The notes under the pieces: model-generated
Seen by the model: only the letters and a program-made list of their open reading frames with translations
Databases searched by the model: none
What the model was told of the DNA's origin: nothing
Shown: in pieces, positions 6,864 to 14,020 of the stretch
How positions within the stretch are numbered: the first letter of the stretch is position 1
Layout of the letters: every line of letters starts with the position of its first letter
Origin: CAZLMG01 sp964560765
GTDB taxonomy: Bacteria > Bdellovibrionota_B > Oligoflexia > Oligoflexales > CAZLMG01
Length of the DNA stretch: 19,251 bases
Assembly: GCA_964560765.1 (NCBI GenBank)
Contig: CAZLMG010000057.1
Span: 1-19,251 of the forward strand
Reading direction: 5' to 3'
Translations under genes and position numbers: made by a program

Positions 6864-8051
6864 GTGATTGGCCGTAATACCCTGTACCCGTTGCTGATAT
6901 CTGTGCTTCTGCATGCTTTGGGCGTGTTCGGGGTGCGGTGGTGGTTTGGGCGTGATCCCGAGCAATTTCAGATGCTTGGCTCGATGAGCGAGGGCGAAAA
7001 AAAGGATGAGTCCCGAGGGGCGGCTAGCGGGCCGTCCACAGTGCGATTTGGGGTGGTGCGGCAGAAGTCGTCGGCGATTCCTCGGACGTCCGAGGAACCG
7101 AAGGCGGCGGATGTGGCGGATGCACCGGAGTCGCGGAAGTCGCCTCCTCCGACGTCGGAGGATTTGGATGTGGCGGCGAAGCCCAGCAATCCGCGGGTGA
7201 TCGTGAAGTCAGGCACGACTCCAACACGCCTCAGCGACTCGCCCTATGCGCCGCAAAATTTGTTGGCGGCGGTGCCTGTCGTGCCAGTTGCGGGTGGCGG
7301 CTCGGCCGCTAGCTCGGCCGCTAGTGCGGGTGGCAGCAATGGCGCTTACGCGGGCGCCGACGGCACGGAGTCGGGCTTACAGCCAACTCCCGGCCTCGGC
7401 ACGATCACCGGCATGCATGCTGGCGACGCGGTTGCCAGTGCCAAGTGGATTCCGCGCCGCAGCATCGAAGAGGTGGCCGTCGACATGGCCGATCTGCGCC
7501 GCTTTGCCGACACGGTGCTCAATCACCTACGCGTGCCGCGGGTGCTGTCGCAGGTCGTGCAGTCAGGACAGGGGCAGGCTATTTTTCGCCGGGCCGTAAG
7601 CCCCGGAACTCTGGCGAATAGTGCGGCCGATGGTTGGGCCGTGCAGCGAGTGACGGGCGACCCCTATGCGCGGGCGATCCTCTACGAAGGTTTGCAGAGC
7701 ATTCCGCATAAAGAGGCGGGCGTCGAAAGCCTGAATAAAACCGAATGGCGATCGGTGGTGGTGCGCTTTCAGTACGGGCCTCGATCCGTGCTGGAGCATC
7801 CCGAACCGTGGAGCGTCGAGATCGACGACAACCGGCTAACATTTTTTCTCAACACCGACCCCATCCCAGCAAAGGAATGGTCGCTGCTGATGGCGGGAGT
7901 TGATCCGACAACGATGTCGGCGGGGGTGTTCTTAAATTTCATCGGAGCTGCGGTTTACGCCTATGACAAAATGTACGGCGAGGATCCTGCCAATCACATC
8001 GATCTGAAGCGGCTGCGCAATTCGCCGGCTTACATCCGGCCCATTCGCTAG
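6864..8051 (+). CDS. TonB-like single-span membrane protein of unknown function
   Basis: The product (395 aa) has one N-terminal hydrophobic helix (about 7-27, LYPLLISVLLHALGVFGVRW), then a long Pro/Ala/Ser-rich linker (about 45-180) and a C-terminal globular part (about 190-395). That layout resembles TonB or TonB-like energy transducers anchored in the inner membrane and spanning the periplasm, but I do not recognise a TonB C-terminal domain. The start is GTG at 6864; GGAG (6850-6853) lies 10 nt upstream. A four-codon ORF ATG-ACC-CCG-TGA (6856-6867) overlaps this start. The linker DNA holds two perfect palindromes and a 12-bp tandem repeat. Its stop codon overlaps the convergent glycosyltransferase stop in a shared CTAG. 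Function unknown. Confidence 0.8.
   Translation: MIGRNTLYPLLISVLLHALGVFGVRWWFGRDPEQFQMLGSMSEGEKKDESRGAASGPSTVRFGVVRQKSSAIPRTSEEPKAADVADAPESRKSPPPTSEDLDVAAKPSNPRVIVKSGTTPTRLSDSPYAPQNLLAAVPVVPVAGGGSAASSAASAGGSNGAYAGADGTESGLQPTPGLGTITGMHAGDAVASAKWIPRRSIEEVAVDMADLRRFADTVLNHLRVPRVLSQVVQSGQGQAIFRRAVSPGTLANSAADGWAVQRVTGDPYARAILYEGLQSIPHKEAGVESLNKTEWRSVVVRFQYGPRSVLEHPEPWSVEIDDNRLTFFLNTDPIPAKEWSLLMAGVDPTTMSAGVFLNFIGAAVYAYDKMYGEDPANHIDLKRLRNSPAYIRPIR
7078..7097. repeat. 20-bp perfect palindrome inside the linker coding region
   Basis: TTCCTCGGAC and its exact reverse complement abut with no spacer, centred on GACGTC. It encodes PRTSEEP in the Pro-rich linker. A closely related palindrome lies at 7145-7162. 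Confidence 0.7.
7145..7162. repeat. 18-bp perfect palindrome, covarying partner of 7078-7097
   Basis: TCCTCCGAC and its exact reverse complement abut. Relative to the core of 7078-7097 it differs at one base in each arm, and both changes are complementary, so symmetry is kept. It encodes PPTSED. Confidence 0.7.
7301..7324. repeat. 12-bp tandem repeat, two copies
   Basis: CTCGGCCGCTAG occurs twice back to back and encodes the repeated Ser-Ala-Ala-Ser part of the linker. It probably arose by slippage. Confidence 0.7.
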
Positions 8052-9580
8052 AGTGGCTGCCGCCCGCGGCACCGCAAAATTTCGGTGTAGTAACCACTCC
8101 GACGACTGAGGGCCGGCAGCCAGGCTGCGGCAAAATCCGGGTCAACCACATGCTCGTTCTCAAAAACCTTGATTGGCGAGCAATCGGCATCGCCCATCCA
8201 TGCGGTGGAAGCATCTGCCCTTGGCGGGCGCGGTAACGATCGCATGACGAGGACCTCTTGGCCCGTCAGATTGGGCAGCTTCCAGTTTGGTACGGCCACC
8301 GCGCGAATCCCCGAGAAGTTCACGAATCGTGACACTAAATTTCCACGATACGGGTTCTGGCCGATGACGAGCACCCTTGCCTCGCCGCGCAAATGTTTAT
8401 CGACGTATTGCGCCGCAGTAAAGCTCGGCAATTCGTAAGTCGTCGCGACCTTGTACAGCCCCAGCGCATAGCCTGGCAAGAGTATCGCTAGCGCGGCGTA
8501 GAGCGCTCTAGGTCGCCAGCGTCGCAGCAAGTCGAAATTGAGGATGCAGTAAGCTATGAACATGGCATGCGCGGGCAGCAGATAGCGGAGATTGTTGTTA
8601 TGGGTCAGATAAAGGTGCAAGAGAAAATAGGGAGCACTAGTCCACAGGAGCCAATGGCGTGGCAGCCGCCACAAGGCCGTGCAAAGCAGAGCGCCCGCCA
8701 CCGTCGTATACATCCAGCCCCAGGTTTGCCAGAGATCTACAAAGTAAAACGTCCAGGTGTTTTTGTTTGCGGTCTTCGCTGCCGCCCCCCGCAGAATCTG
8801 ATAATCGAAGTAATTCCATGGCGCGAATGTCGCGTGCCCATAACCCCAGAATTCCGATCCAAAGCCAATGAGCATACCGAGCATCACGCCGAAACCGATG
8901 GGCCCCCAAGCGCGTTTCTCCGGTCGGGATAAGAGCATCAGCCACAGCACCAGACTGCCGATAAAGATGAGCGTCTGATACTTGGCGAAAAAGGAACAGG
9001 TCAGCAGCAGCCCTGCCAGAACATAGAGCCAGCGTCGTCGCGGATCATGGTCAGTCGTTTGTCGCGCCGCCGCAAAATAGGCAACAGCACCACAAAGAAA
9101 AAATGATGTAGCCATGCTTTCCGCCGAAGTACGCGCGTGCAGAAGCATTTCGACGGGCGATAGCAAGAGCACCATAGCCGCCAGACACTTCGTCCAGTCA
9201 CTTGGCCAAAGGCGAAACACCTCGCGGAATAGCACGACTAAACTCAACCAACCAAACATCGCGGAGCTGAGGCGCACGGCCAACGCGATATCGGCACCGT
9301 TATCGAGGGAGAAGCCAAGCAGCTGCATGCCGCGGACCTGTAGGTAATACAGGGCAACTTGCAGGAAGTTACGAGACTGGGTGGCAAACTCCCAAGCCAA
9401 CTCATTGGCCGGGGTGTTTCCGAGCTTATAACTGAGAAACTCCAGCACCTGAAAATGCTCATCAGGATGCAGCCACCCCTGGGAGCGCACGGCCGTCAGC
9501 AAGTGCATCATCAGAGATGCGGCACAGGTGAGCCACAACACCCTTTGCGGCCACGTCAGTTGCTTTACGTAGGCGATCAA
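8048..9580 (-). CDS. GT22-like (Alg9/PIG-B type) membrane mannosyltransferase
   Basis: This 510-aa polytopic membrane protein has the GT22 signature near its N-terminus: HPDEHFQ (38-44) in the first external loop, followed by an acidic segment ending AWEFATQSR (about 62-70). Eukaryotic and bacterial relatives transfer mannose or other sugars from polyprenyl-phosphate donors on the outer face of the membrane. Roughly ten hydrophobic helices follow, for example near 11-30 and 190-245. The start is TTG at 9580 with GAGGAG 9 nt upstream, inside a 36-bp tandem duplication shared with the end of the pirin gene, so the two genes are probably co-transcribed. Its stop overlaps the stop of the convergent TonB-like gene. 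Donor and acceptor are unknown. Confidence 0.82.
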   Translation of the reverse strand: MIAYVKQLTWPQRVLWLTCAASLMMHLLTAVRSQGWLHPDEHFQVLEFLSYKLGNTPANELAWEFATQSRNFLQVALYYLQVRGMQLLGFSLDNGADIALAVRLSSAMFGWLSLVVLFREVFRLWPSDWTKCLAAMVLLLSPVEMLLHARTSAESMATSFFLCGAVAYFAAARQTTDHDPRRRWLYVLAGLLLTCSFFAKYQTLIFIGSLVLWLMLLSRPEKRAWGPIGFGVMLGMLIGFGSEFWGYGHATFAPWNYFDYQILRGAAAKTANKNTWTFYFVDLWQTWGWMYTTVAGALLCTALWRLPRHWLLWTSAPYFLLHLYLTHNNNLRYLLPAHAMFIAYCILNFDLLRRWRPRALYAALAILLPGYALGLYKVATTYELPSFTAAQYVDKHLRGEARVLVIGQNPYRGNLVSRFVNFSGIRAVAVPNWKLPNLTGQEVLVMRSLPRPPRADASTAWMGDADCSPIKVFENEHVVDPDFAAAWLPALSRRSGYYTEILRCRGRQPL

Positions 9581-9634
9581 CTAAGCTGGCTCCTCGCGCT
9601 TTACATGGGCGATCAACTAAGCTGGCTCCTCGCG
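9563..9634. repeat. 36-bp tandem duplication at the pirin/glycosyltransferase junction
   Basis: Two adjacent 36-bp units (9563-9598 and 9599-9634) differ at only two positions. On the minus strand each unit carries codons of the pirin C-terminus (KREEPA), its TAG stop, the GAGGAG ribosome site and a TTG start. Without one unit, the pirin stop would directly abut the glycosyltransferase TTG. With two, an extra 11-codon reading frame (TTG to TAG) lies between the genes. Confidence 0.92.
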
Positions 9635-10639
9635 CTTGCCGTCAGGATACAGGGCAAAGCGTCCTTGCGTCGGACCGTGCACCATATCCGGCCGTGCCCA
9701 AGACCAACCACCAAACTGGGTCTGGCGATAATCGCTGAATGCCTGCTGAATCTCCGCATCCGTATTCATCACGAATGGGCCCCGTTGGGCGACGGGTTCA
9801 CCAATGGGGCGACCTTGCAGCAGCAGTAGTTCGGCTGGTTCGGATTCAGCATTCTCGATGCTGAGCGCTTGATCGGAGGCAAGGGCAAAGCCCTGACCAA
9901 CTACCTCGCGACCGCCACCCAGAATCAACTCTTTGCCTCGGGGAAAATACAGGACGCGACTGAGCCCCGGCACGGTCTTGGGTAACAACAATTTGCCGCC
10001 CTTTTCCACCTTGATCACCCAGATGGCCAAGTGGTTCTCTGGCTTGCTGGCCCACGATTCCGGCGGCGGAGCCGGCGCGCGTACATCCCCATAAGTGCCA
10101 GCGATCAACTCAATCGTGGCGCCGTCTTGCTTGATGCGCGGCACATCATGATTCCAGAACATCGTAAAATGCGGCTCGGCAAACTTACTGACCTTGGGCA
10201 AGTTCAGCCAAACCTGAAAGAGCTCCAGGTGGTTTTCCTTGTCTGACGTCAGCAGAGGAAACATCTCCGAGTGTTGCACGCCCTTGCCAGCCGTCATCCA
10301 TTGCACATCGCCGTTCCCGTAACGCCCTGCCGCTCCCATGGAATCGGCGTGATCGACGAGGCCTTCGCGGACGATGGTCACCGTCTCAAAGCCGCGATGC
10401 GGATGCACGGGAAAACCAGGGATGCTCTTGCCGTGATACATGCGAAAGCCATCGCGCAGGGTGAAGTCCATGCCCAACTCGCGATCTGCCAGATTCGCCT
10501 GCGGCCCTAACTCGGCATTGCCGCGTGGGTATGCATCCTTGTGATAGGCGCAGAACAGAAATGGGTCGATCGTCGGCCACTGAAAGTCGATGGCGAAACG
10601 TTGCTTGATGGCTTCAGGATTAGTCTTGGTAAATGACAT
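9617..10639 (-). CDS. Pirin family bicupin protein
   Basis: The product (340 aa from ATG 10639) is a pirin-type bicupin. The metal-binding pattern is present: HPHRGFET near residue 100 supplies two His, and GVQHSEM about 44 residues later supplies His and Glu. It contains WPTIDPFLFCAYHKDAYP near the N-terminus, typical of one bacterial pirin subgroup. Pirins bind iron; some act as quercetinase-like dioxygenases or redox sensors, but the role here is unknown. AAAGGA lies about 8 nt before the ATG. The reading frame stays open upstream; a TTG at 10753 would add a 38-residue Tat/membrane-like segment (separate entry). The gene precedes the GT22 gene, linked by the tandem duplication. Confidence 0.9.
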   Translation of the reverse strand: MSFTKTNPEAIKQRFAIDFQWPTIDPFLFCAYHKDAYPRGNAELGPQANLADRELGMDFTLRDGFRMYHGKSIPGFPVHPHRGFETVTIVREGLVDHADSMGAAGRYGNGDVQWMTAGKGVQHSEMFPLLTSDKENHLELFQVWLNLPKVSKFAEPHFTMFWNHDVPRIKQDGATIELIAGTYGDVRAPAPPPESWASKPENHLAIWVIKVEKGGKLLLPKTVPGLSRVLYFPRGKELILGGGREVVGQGFALASDQALSIENAESEPAELLLLQGRPIGEPVAQRGPFVMNTDAEIQQAFSDYRQTQFGGWSWARPDMVHGPTQGRFALYPDGKREEPA

Positions 10640-10753
10640 TTTGGTATTCCTTTCGCGCCCTCGAAAAAAGGTGATGGCACCCGCGATCCCTGCGGCAATG
10701 ACGCCAAATGCGAGGGATAGGAGCTGCAAAATTTTTCGACGCGTAAACCTCAA
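10640..10753 (-). other. Possible alternative N-terminal extension of pirin with Tat/membrane-like segment
   Basis: TTG at 10753 is in frame with pirin and has AGGGCGAGG about 6 nt upstream. It would encode MRFTRRKILQLLSLAFG, then VIAAGIAGAITFF and RGRERNTK, then the pirin Met. The twin Arg followed by a hydrophobic stretch resembles a Tat signal or membrane anchor. The candidate promoter at 10811-10839 would include this start in the transcript. The ATG at 10639 has a stronger ribosome site, so both isoforms or a stand-alone translated leader are possible. This is inference. Confidence 0.4.
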
Positions 10754-10810
10754 GATAAGCCTCGCCCTGAGACAGTTCAAGGTGTAGTTGGTAGCCGATA
10801 AGTTGCTGAT

Positions 10811-10839
10811 ATTGTATGGTGGATTGGGATTGGGCGCAA
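10811..10839 (-). promoter_or_regulatory. Candidate sigma70 promoter for pirin
   Basis: On the minus strand TTGCGC (10839-10834) and TACAAT (10816-10811) are 17 bp apart. The -10 matches 5 of 6 consensus positions. The predicted start near 10804 leaves about 50 nt before the upstream TTG and about 165 nt before the pirin ATG. Confidence 0.45.
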
Positions 10840-10890
10840 CCAAGGCAGCGACGTTCGTCAGAGCTAGAAGCAGCCGTCGATTGATGCGAC

Positions 10891-10926
10891 GAAAAAGAAA
10901 AGCCCCGATCGAATCACGACCGGGGC
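10891..10926 (-). terminator. Rho-independent terminator after the Cys-rich exported protein
   Basis: On the minus strand GCCCCGGTC and GATCGGGGC form a 9-bp stem (one G-U pair, 7-nt loop) over 10902-10926, followed by TTTTCTTTTT. It lies 27 bp beyond the stop at 10953 and separates that gene from pirin. Confidence 0.85.
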
Positions 10927-10952
10927 GCCTCGTCTTATTCTCAATCAAAAAA

Positions 10953-11528
10953 CTAGCGGCAAGCAGCGTCCCATTCGGCGCGGATACGGCGCGCATTCTC
11001 TTTGCAAGCTATGCACGACGGAGTCATCGCTGCGCAGCAGTAGATGGCTGGCGGTTCAACCGAGCAGTCAACTGCAGAGTCATTGCTCTTCTTGTTCGGA
11101 GCCAGTTGCTCGACAGTGTCGAAGATAAGTCCGGCAGGTGTTGAAAGCTTCAATTTCTTGCCGACGCTGTTCTGGCTAACGGGAACATATACAGTTCCCC
11201 AAGATTGGCCGAAAGAAAGACAAACTGGCCCATTGAGAATACTGGTTTCGTAGTCGGTGATCTCGTCCTGGCAGCTGTCGGAGACATTAGCTTTTACCGA
11301 TTGAATGTGCGCGGCGACGGACTTGTCGTGATCGATCATCACATCTGCATTGCGCGTACCTGTGTAGTTAATGGCCAAGCTCAAGGGGCCTGGACAGTTG
11401 TGTGGCATAGCTGACTTGACGCTGACGGCCAAGATCGTCGTATTGGCTTTGATGGTAACGGTTTTGGTGGCGGCGCTGGCAGTGGTTGCGAGTAGTGCTG
11501 CCAAGGTGGCAATCATGAGGTGCTTCAT
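10953..11528 (-). CDS. Small Cys-rich exported protein, unknown function
   Basis: The product (191 aa) starts with a clear Sec signal peptide (MKHLMIATLAALLATTASA, likely cleaved after residue 19). The mature part has nine cysteines (45, 86, 103, 155, 164, 165, 172, 175, 190), the last five crowded into 27 residues, so disulfides or metal binding in the periplasm or outside are likely. The core contains short beta-rich stretches (for example TVTIKANTTILAVSV). I do not recognise a family. GGAG sits 5 nt before the ATG, a good promoter lies upstream and a strong terminator downstream, so it is a single-gene unit. Confidence 0.8.
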   Translation of the reverse strand: MKHLMIATLAALLATTASAATKTVTIKANTTILAVSVKSAMPHNCPGPLSLAINYTGTRNADVMIDHDKSVAAHIQSVKANVSDSCQDEITDYETSILNGPVCLSFGQSWGTVYVPVSQNSVGKKLKLSTPAGLIFDTVEQLAPNKKSNDSAVDCSVEPPAIYCCAAMTPSCIACKENARRIRAEWDAACR

Positions 11529-11587
11529 GGTGTCTCCAGTTGTTCGTTCGGGTTAGACTGAAACGGCGATCCGCCGCGACGAGGGGC

Positions 11588-11615
11588 GATATAGCATGAA
11601 ATCCGCCGGAGTCAA
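11588..11615 (-). promoter_or_regulatory. Sigma70-like promoter for the Cys-rich exported protein
   Basis: On the minus strand TTGACT (11615-11610) and TATATC (11593-11588) are 16 bp apart, with a 5/6 match at -35 and a 4/6 match at -10. It lies about 60 nt before the ATG at 11528. Confidence 0.5.
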
Positions 11616-11757
11616 TGCATTGGGCGGCCAGTCAAGTGGTCGGCTCCTTGTGGCGATTGTTTCTGCATTATTTTCAGCAAGTTGCAATTGTGTTTTGGCG
11701 AGGGATTTCGCGCCGAAATTCCAGAGGCTCTTCGACATTCGTACCCATTGTGCGCTT

Positions 11758-11786
11758 TTCTGATGTTCCACCGCTACGGGTATGCT
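11758..11786 (+). promoter_or_regulatory. Candidate promoter for the His-rich protein
   Basis: TTCTGA (11758-11763) and TATGCT (11781-11786) are 17 bp apart. The predicted start near 11793 leaves a leader of roughly 28 nt containing the GAGGG ribosome site. Confidence 0.35.
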
Positions 11787-11820
11787 AGCAACTCTAGGCG
11801 AGCAGAATTGAGGGATGTCG

Positions 11821-12858
11821 ATGGGTTCTCTTGGGAAGAAAATTGCTGAGCGTTACAAGTTGATTTCAGACGAAGTCGATGCTGATAACGCGCACGAACA
11901 TGATCACCAACACGATCATTCGCATCCACACGTTCACCTGTCGGAAGCCGATCGGCTGATCGAAGAAGAACTCGATGCGCTGACGGCTGAGTGGGACGAA
12001 GAAGCCGAGTTGCTCGACCCTGCCTTTGGCCTGTGGTATCGCGTCTTGGATATGATCGGCATGCTCTACGCCACCATCGCTGATTTTGACGAGATGCGGC
12101 CGGTGCTGCGGTCGATCAAAGCCCTTTCGCGTCGCTATAAGCCCGACTCTCCTTATTCACCGGTCACAGAGTCGTATTTTACGATGGCTAGTTGGGCGGA
12201 CTTCCGCTTCGGAGACGACGACGAGTCGGTGATCGATATCGTGCGCCATGTGGCAGCAGAAACCCATGGCGATCCTGCGTTCTTGACGATGTTAGAAATC
12301 TTAGGGAACTCGCGCGCGAGCTTCTTTGAAGTTTTAGGCAAGAGCGCGCGTAAGGGATTGACGCGAGTGCGTTCGATTGTGACGAATTCACAGTTTGATG
12401 TCATGCTCGAGGCACCTGTTCCAGCGCGCAAAGGCACGATCTGGTATACTAGGTTGTTGCCAAGTTGCGTGGATGGCGAGCCGTATCACATCAGCATCAC
12501 GCAGCCCTACGTTGTGCGCGGTATGACGATTGCCAAATTGGTCGAGACGCTGGAAGTGAATGCCATGTTCAGTCACGAGGAGTGGGACCATGGCCCCGAA
12601 GTAACTCAGCAGTATCTGAAGTTCGGCAATGGGCGCGCGTATTGGTTAGATTACATTATGGCAAATTCCCAGTTGCCGAGTGGTGACGAAGATCACCTCA
12701 CTCTCTTGGGAGGTCCGCCGCCTCCAGCCCGTTGTCGTTCCAAGAGGCGAAAGCCGCGCGACTTGCGTTTGATCAAGGATCAGAAGCCTATCGTCGCCAG
12801 GATTGCTGAAGGCAAACCGTTGCCGGATAATGTGATTCCCCTCTTTGGTCGCGGCTAG
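11821..12858 (+). CDS. Uncharacterised protein with alternating (His-X)8 tract
   Basis: I do not recognise the family of this 345-aa protein. Near its N-terminus (residues 25-39) every second residue is His, eight in all (HEHDHQHDHSHPHVH), a likely Zn/Ni/Co/Cu-binding stretch. The following part is acidic (SEADRLIEEELDAL), then helical with several Trp and Phe. The C-terminal tail is basic (RCRSKRRKPRD) and ends DNVIPLFGRG. No signal peptide or membrane helix is evident, so it is probably cytoplasmic. I chose ATG 11821 because GAGGG (11810-11814) is 6 nt upstream; ATG 11815 directly abuts that site. Its stop codon overlaps the stop of the convergent HMA_2-like gene. A role in metal handling with the ATPase operon is inference from position and the His tract. 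Confidence 0.8.
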   Translation: MGSLGKKIAERYKLISDEVDADNAHEHDHQHDHSHPHVHLSEADRLIEEELDALTAEWDEEAELLDPAFGLWYRVLDMIGMLYATIADFDEMRPVLRSIKALSRRYKPDSPYSPVTESYFTMASWADFRFGDDDESVIDIVRHVAAETHGDPAFLTMLEILGNSRASFFEVLGKSARKGLTRVRSIVTNSQFDVMLEAPVPARKGTIWYTRLLPSCVDGEPYHISITQPYVVRGMTIAKLVETLEVNAMFSHEEWDHGPEVTQQYLKFGNGRAYWLDYIMANSQLPSGDEDHLTLLGGPPPPARCRSKRRKPRDLRLIKDQKPIVARIAEGKPLPDNVIPLFGRG

Positions 12859-13292
12859 CGCAGGATTCGGTTTACCCAAATTTTCGCACCCCTGCCCAGA
12901 AAGCGCTCCGCGACAAGCGGCAGTGCAAAGAGCGCTACTTCTTTGGCGACGCGCACAGCGATGGGCTTCCAGTCCACCGCGGCCACGGCAGTGGCTGTCT
13001 GAACAGCGACAGGTCGGGCCATAGCAAGGGGTGCCGGAGATGGCGTCGGAAACGGCAGGATGCCCGGCAATAATCTCATTTCGGAAAGTATGCCAATCAC
13101 CGCCGGACCATGATGGAACTCCGTGTCATACTGAACCACGAGACTGCCGGTCTTTGGCCGGAACTTCACGGATTGAACGCCGGGTAATTCCGCGATCGCA
13201 GCCAGGGCAGCCGGGACACGACCGTCACCGGTTTCATCGTTGCATAGTCGGACGCGAATTCGGCCGTGCACTTGGTGAATGTAGTGGCTCAT
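12855..13292 (-). CDS. HMA_2-like domain membrane-associated protein, copy 1
   Basis: The product (145 aa) begins with an HMA_2-like ferredoxin-fold domain (about 1-60): IHQVHGRIRVRL, then LPGVQSVKFRPKTGSLVVQYD. The CxxC pair of true heavy-metal domains is absent. A Pro/Ala linker follows (about 80-110), and the C-terminus is hydrophobic (KEVALFALPLVAERFLG), perhaps a membrane helix. I chose ATG 13292 because the domain starts there and AGGG is 4 nt upstream. In-frame ATGs at 13301-13337 would add up to 15 residues. It lies 215 bp after the third gene of the ATPase operon in the same direction. It is probably an accessory to the ATPase; it may have its own transcript because two hairpins lie in the gap. 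Confidence 0.72.
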   Translation of the reverse strand: MSHYIHQVHGRIRVRLCNDETGDGRVPAALAAIAELPGVQSVKFRPKTGSLVVQYDTEFHHGPAVIGILSEMRLLPGILPFPTPSPAPLAMARPVAVQTATAVAAVDWKPIAVRVAKEVALFALPLVAERFLGRGAKIWVNRILR

Positions 13293-13460
13293 GGAACCCT
13301 GCATATTTGATTTTGTTGTTGAGACAATCTGCGTCATTCTACTCGCGGCTGCCGAGATATGCCTAGAGTCGATTTCAGCAAGGAATTGCTAGGAAACGAT
13401 AAAGATAGGGAGAATTCGCAGGAGATTCGGGTGGGTGCGCCGTTGTCGTCAGCGGCGGAA

Positions 13461-13483
13461 ATGGGACCAGGAATGCGTCCCAT
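13461..13483. repeat. Perfect 7-bp stem in the operon gap
   Basis: ATGGGAC (13461-13467) and GTCCCAT (13477-13483) flank a 9-nt loop between the two HMA_2-like genes. On the minus strand it is followed by TTTCC, too short for a confident terminator. Confidence 0.35.
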
Positions 13484-13497
13484 ACGTCCTCATGAAA

Positions 13498-13516
13498 GAC
13501 GAGAGAATTACTCGTC
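13498..13516 (-). terminator. Weak hairpin spanning the stop codon of the second HMA_2-like gene
   Basis: GACGAG and CTCGTC form a 6-bp stem around a 7-nt loop that contains the TAA stop (13510-13508). Only TTTC follows, so attenuation or mRNA end protection is as likely as termination. Confidence 0.3.
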
Positions 13517-14020
13517 CATGCGGTGGGGTGCTCGCGCAAGATCGAGGGCCGCCCACAACAAAGTGATGCTGGCTGGTAACACCTTTCCGACGCGCCACTG
13601 CCAGATACCGGCGCCCAATAACGCCGTAAGGCCAAGCAAACGCAGATCGAAATTACCCCGAGTCGAGCGGTGCACGGCTTCATCGGCACCCGTCAAGACA
13701 TCGCTCGTCCAGCGCGAAAGGCGAGTGGAGGCGTGCTCACGCGGAATCGCACCTCGCCGCGAGGTGGCGGCGTCTTCGGCAGCCGTTCGCGACATGGAAA
13801 ACACACCGGCCTGTTTCGCCTGGGTCGCCAAGTCTTTCCACGATGCGTCGTGCTCGATTAACACGCTGCCGCTCCTGGGGTTGATGATGACCCGCTTTAC
13901 GTGCTGCAGCTTGGCCACGGCATCGGCCAATGCTTGATAGGTAGCGAGGTCATGGCCGGATCCGCGCAAGCGGGTTCGACCCGGAATATCATGGACGACA
14001 CGCAGCTGCGGTAAACTCAT
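13508..14020 (-). CDS. HMA_2-like domain membrane protein, copy 2
   Basis: The product (170 aa) starts with an HMA_2-like domain (about 1-58): VVHDIPGRTRLRG, then LQHVKRVIINPRSGSVLIEHD. It lacks a CxxC metal site. A charged middle (about 60-120) leads to two likely membrane helices (about 127-163: LRLLGLTALLGAGIWQW and KVLPASITLLWAALDLA). The ATG at 14020 overlaps the stop of the DUF5132 gene as ATGA, and there is little Shine-Dalgarno, so it is probably translated by coupling. The domain resembles those in copy 1 and the ATPase N-terminus. A membrane-held regulatory or docking subunit of the ATPase is plausible. Confidence 0.78.
   Translation of the reverse strand: MSLPQLRVVHDIPGRTRLRGSGHDLATYQALADAVAKLQHVKRVIINPRSGSVLIEHDASWKDLATQAKQAGVFSMSRTAAEDAATSRRGAIPREHASTRLSRWTSDVLTGADEAVHRSTRGNFDLRLLGLTALLGAGIWQWRVGKVLPASITLLWAALDLARAPHRMDE

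Noticed and set aside
10754..10996. Further upstream extension of pirin to an apparent start at 10996 (459 aa).
   Set aside because: It would translate through the terminator at 10891-10926 and overlap the end of the Cys-rich gene. The residues look random and lie before the candidate promoter.
13359..13937. 192-aa plus-strand frame.
   Set aside because: It is antisense to the HMA_2-like gene at 13508-14020, which has domain support and operon overlap. The plus product resembles nothing.
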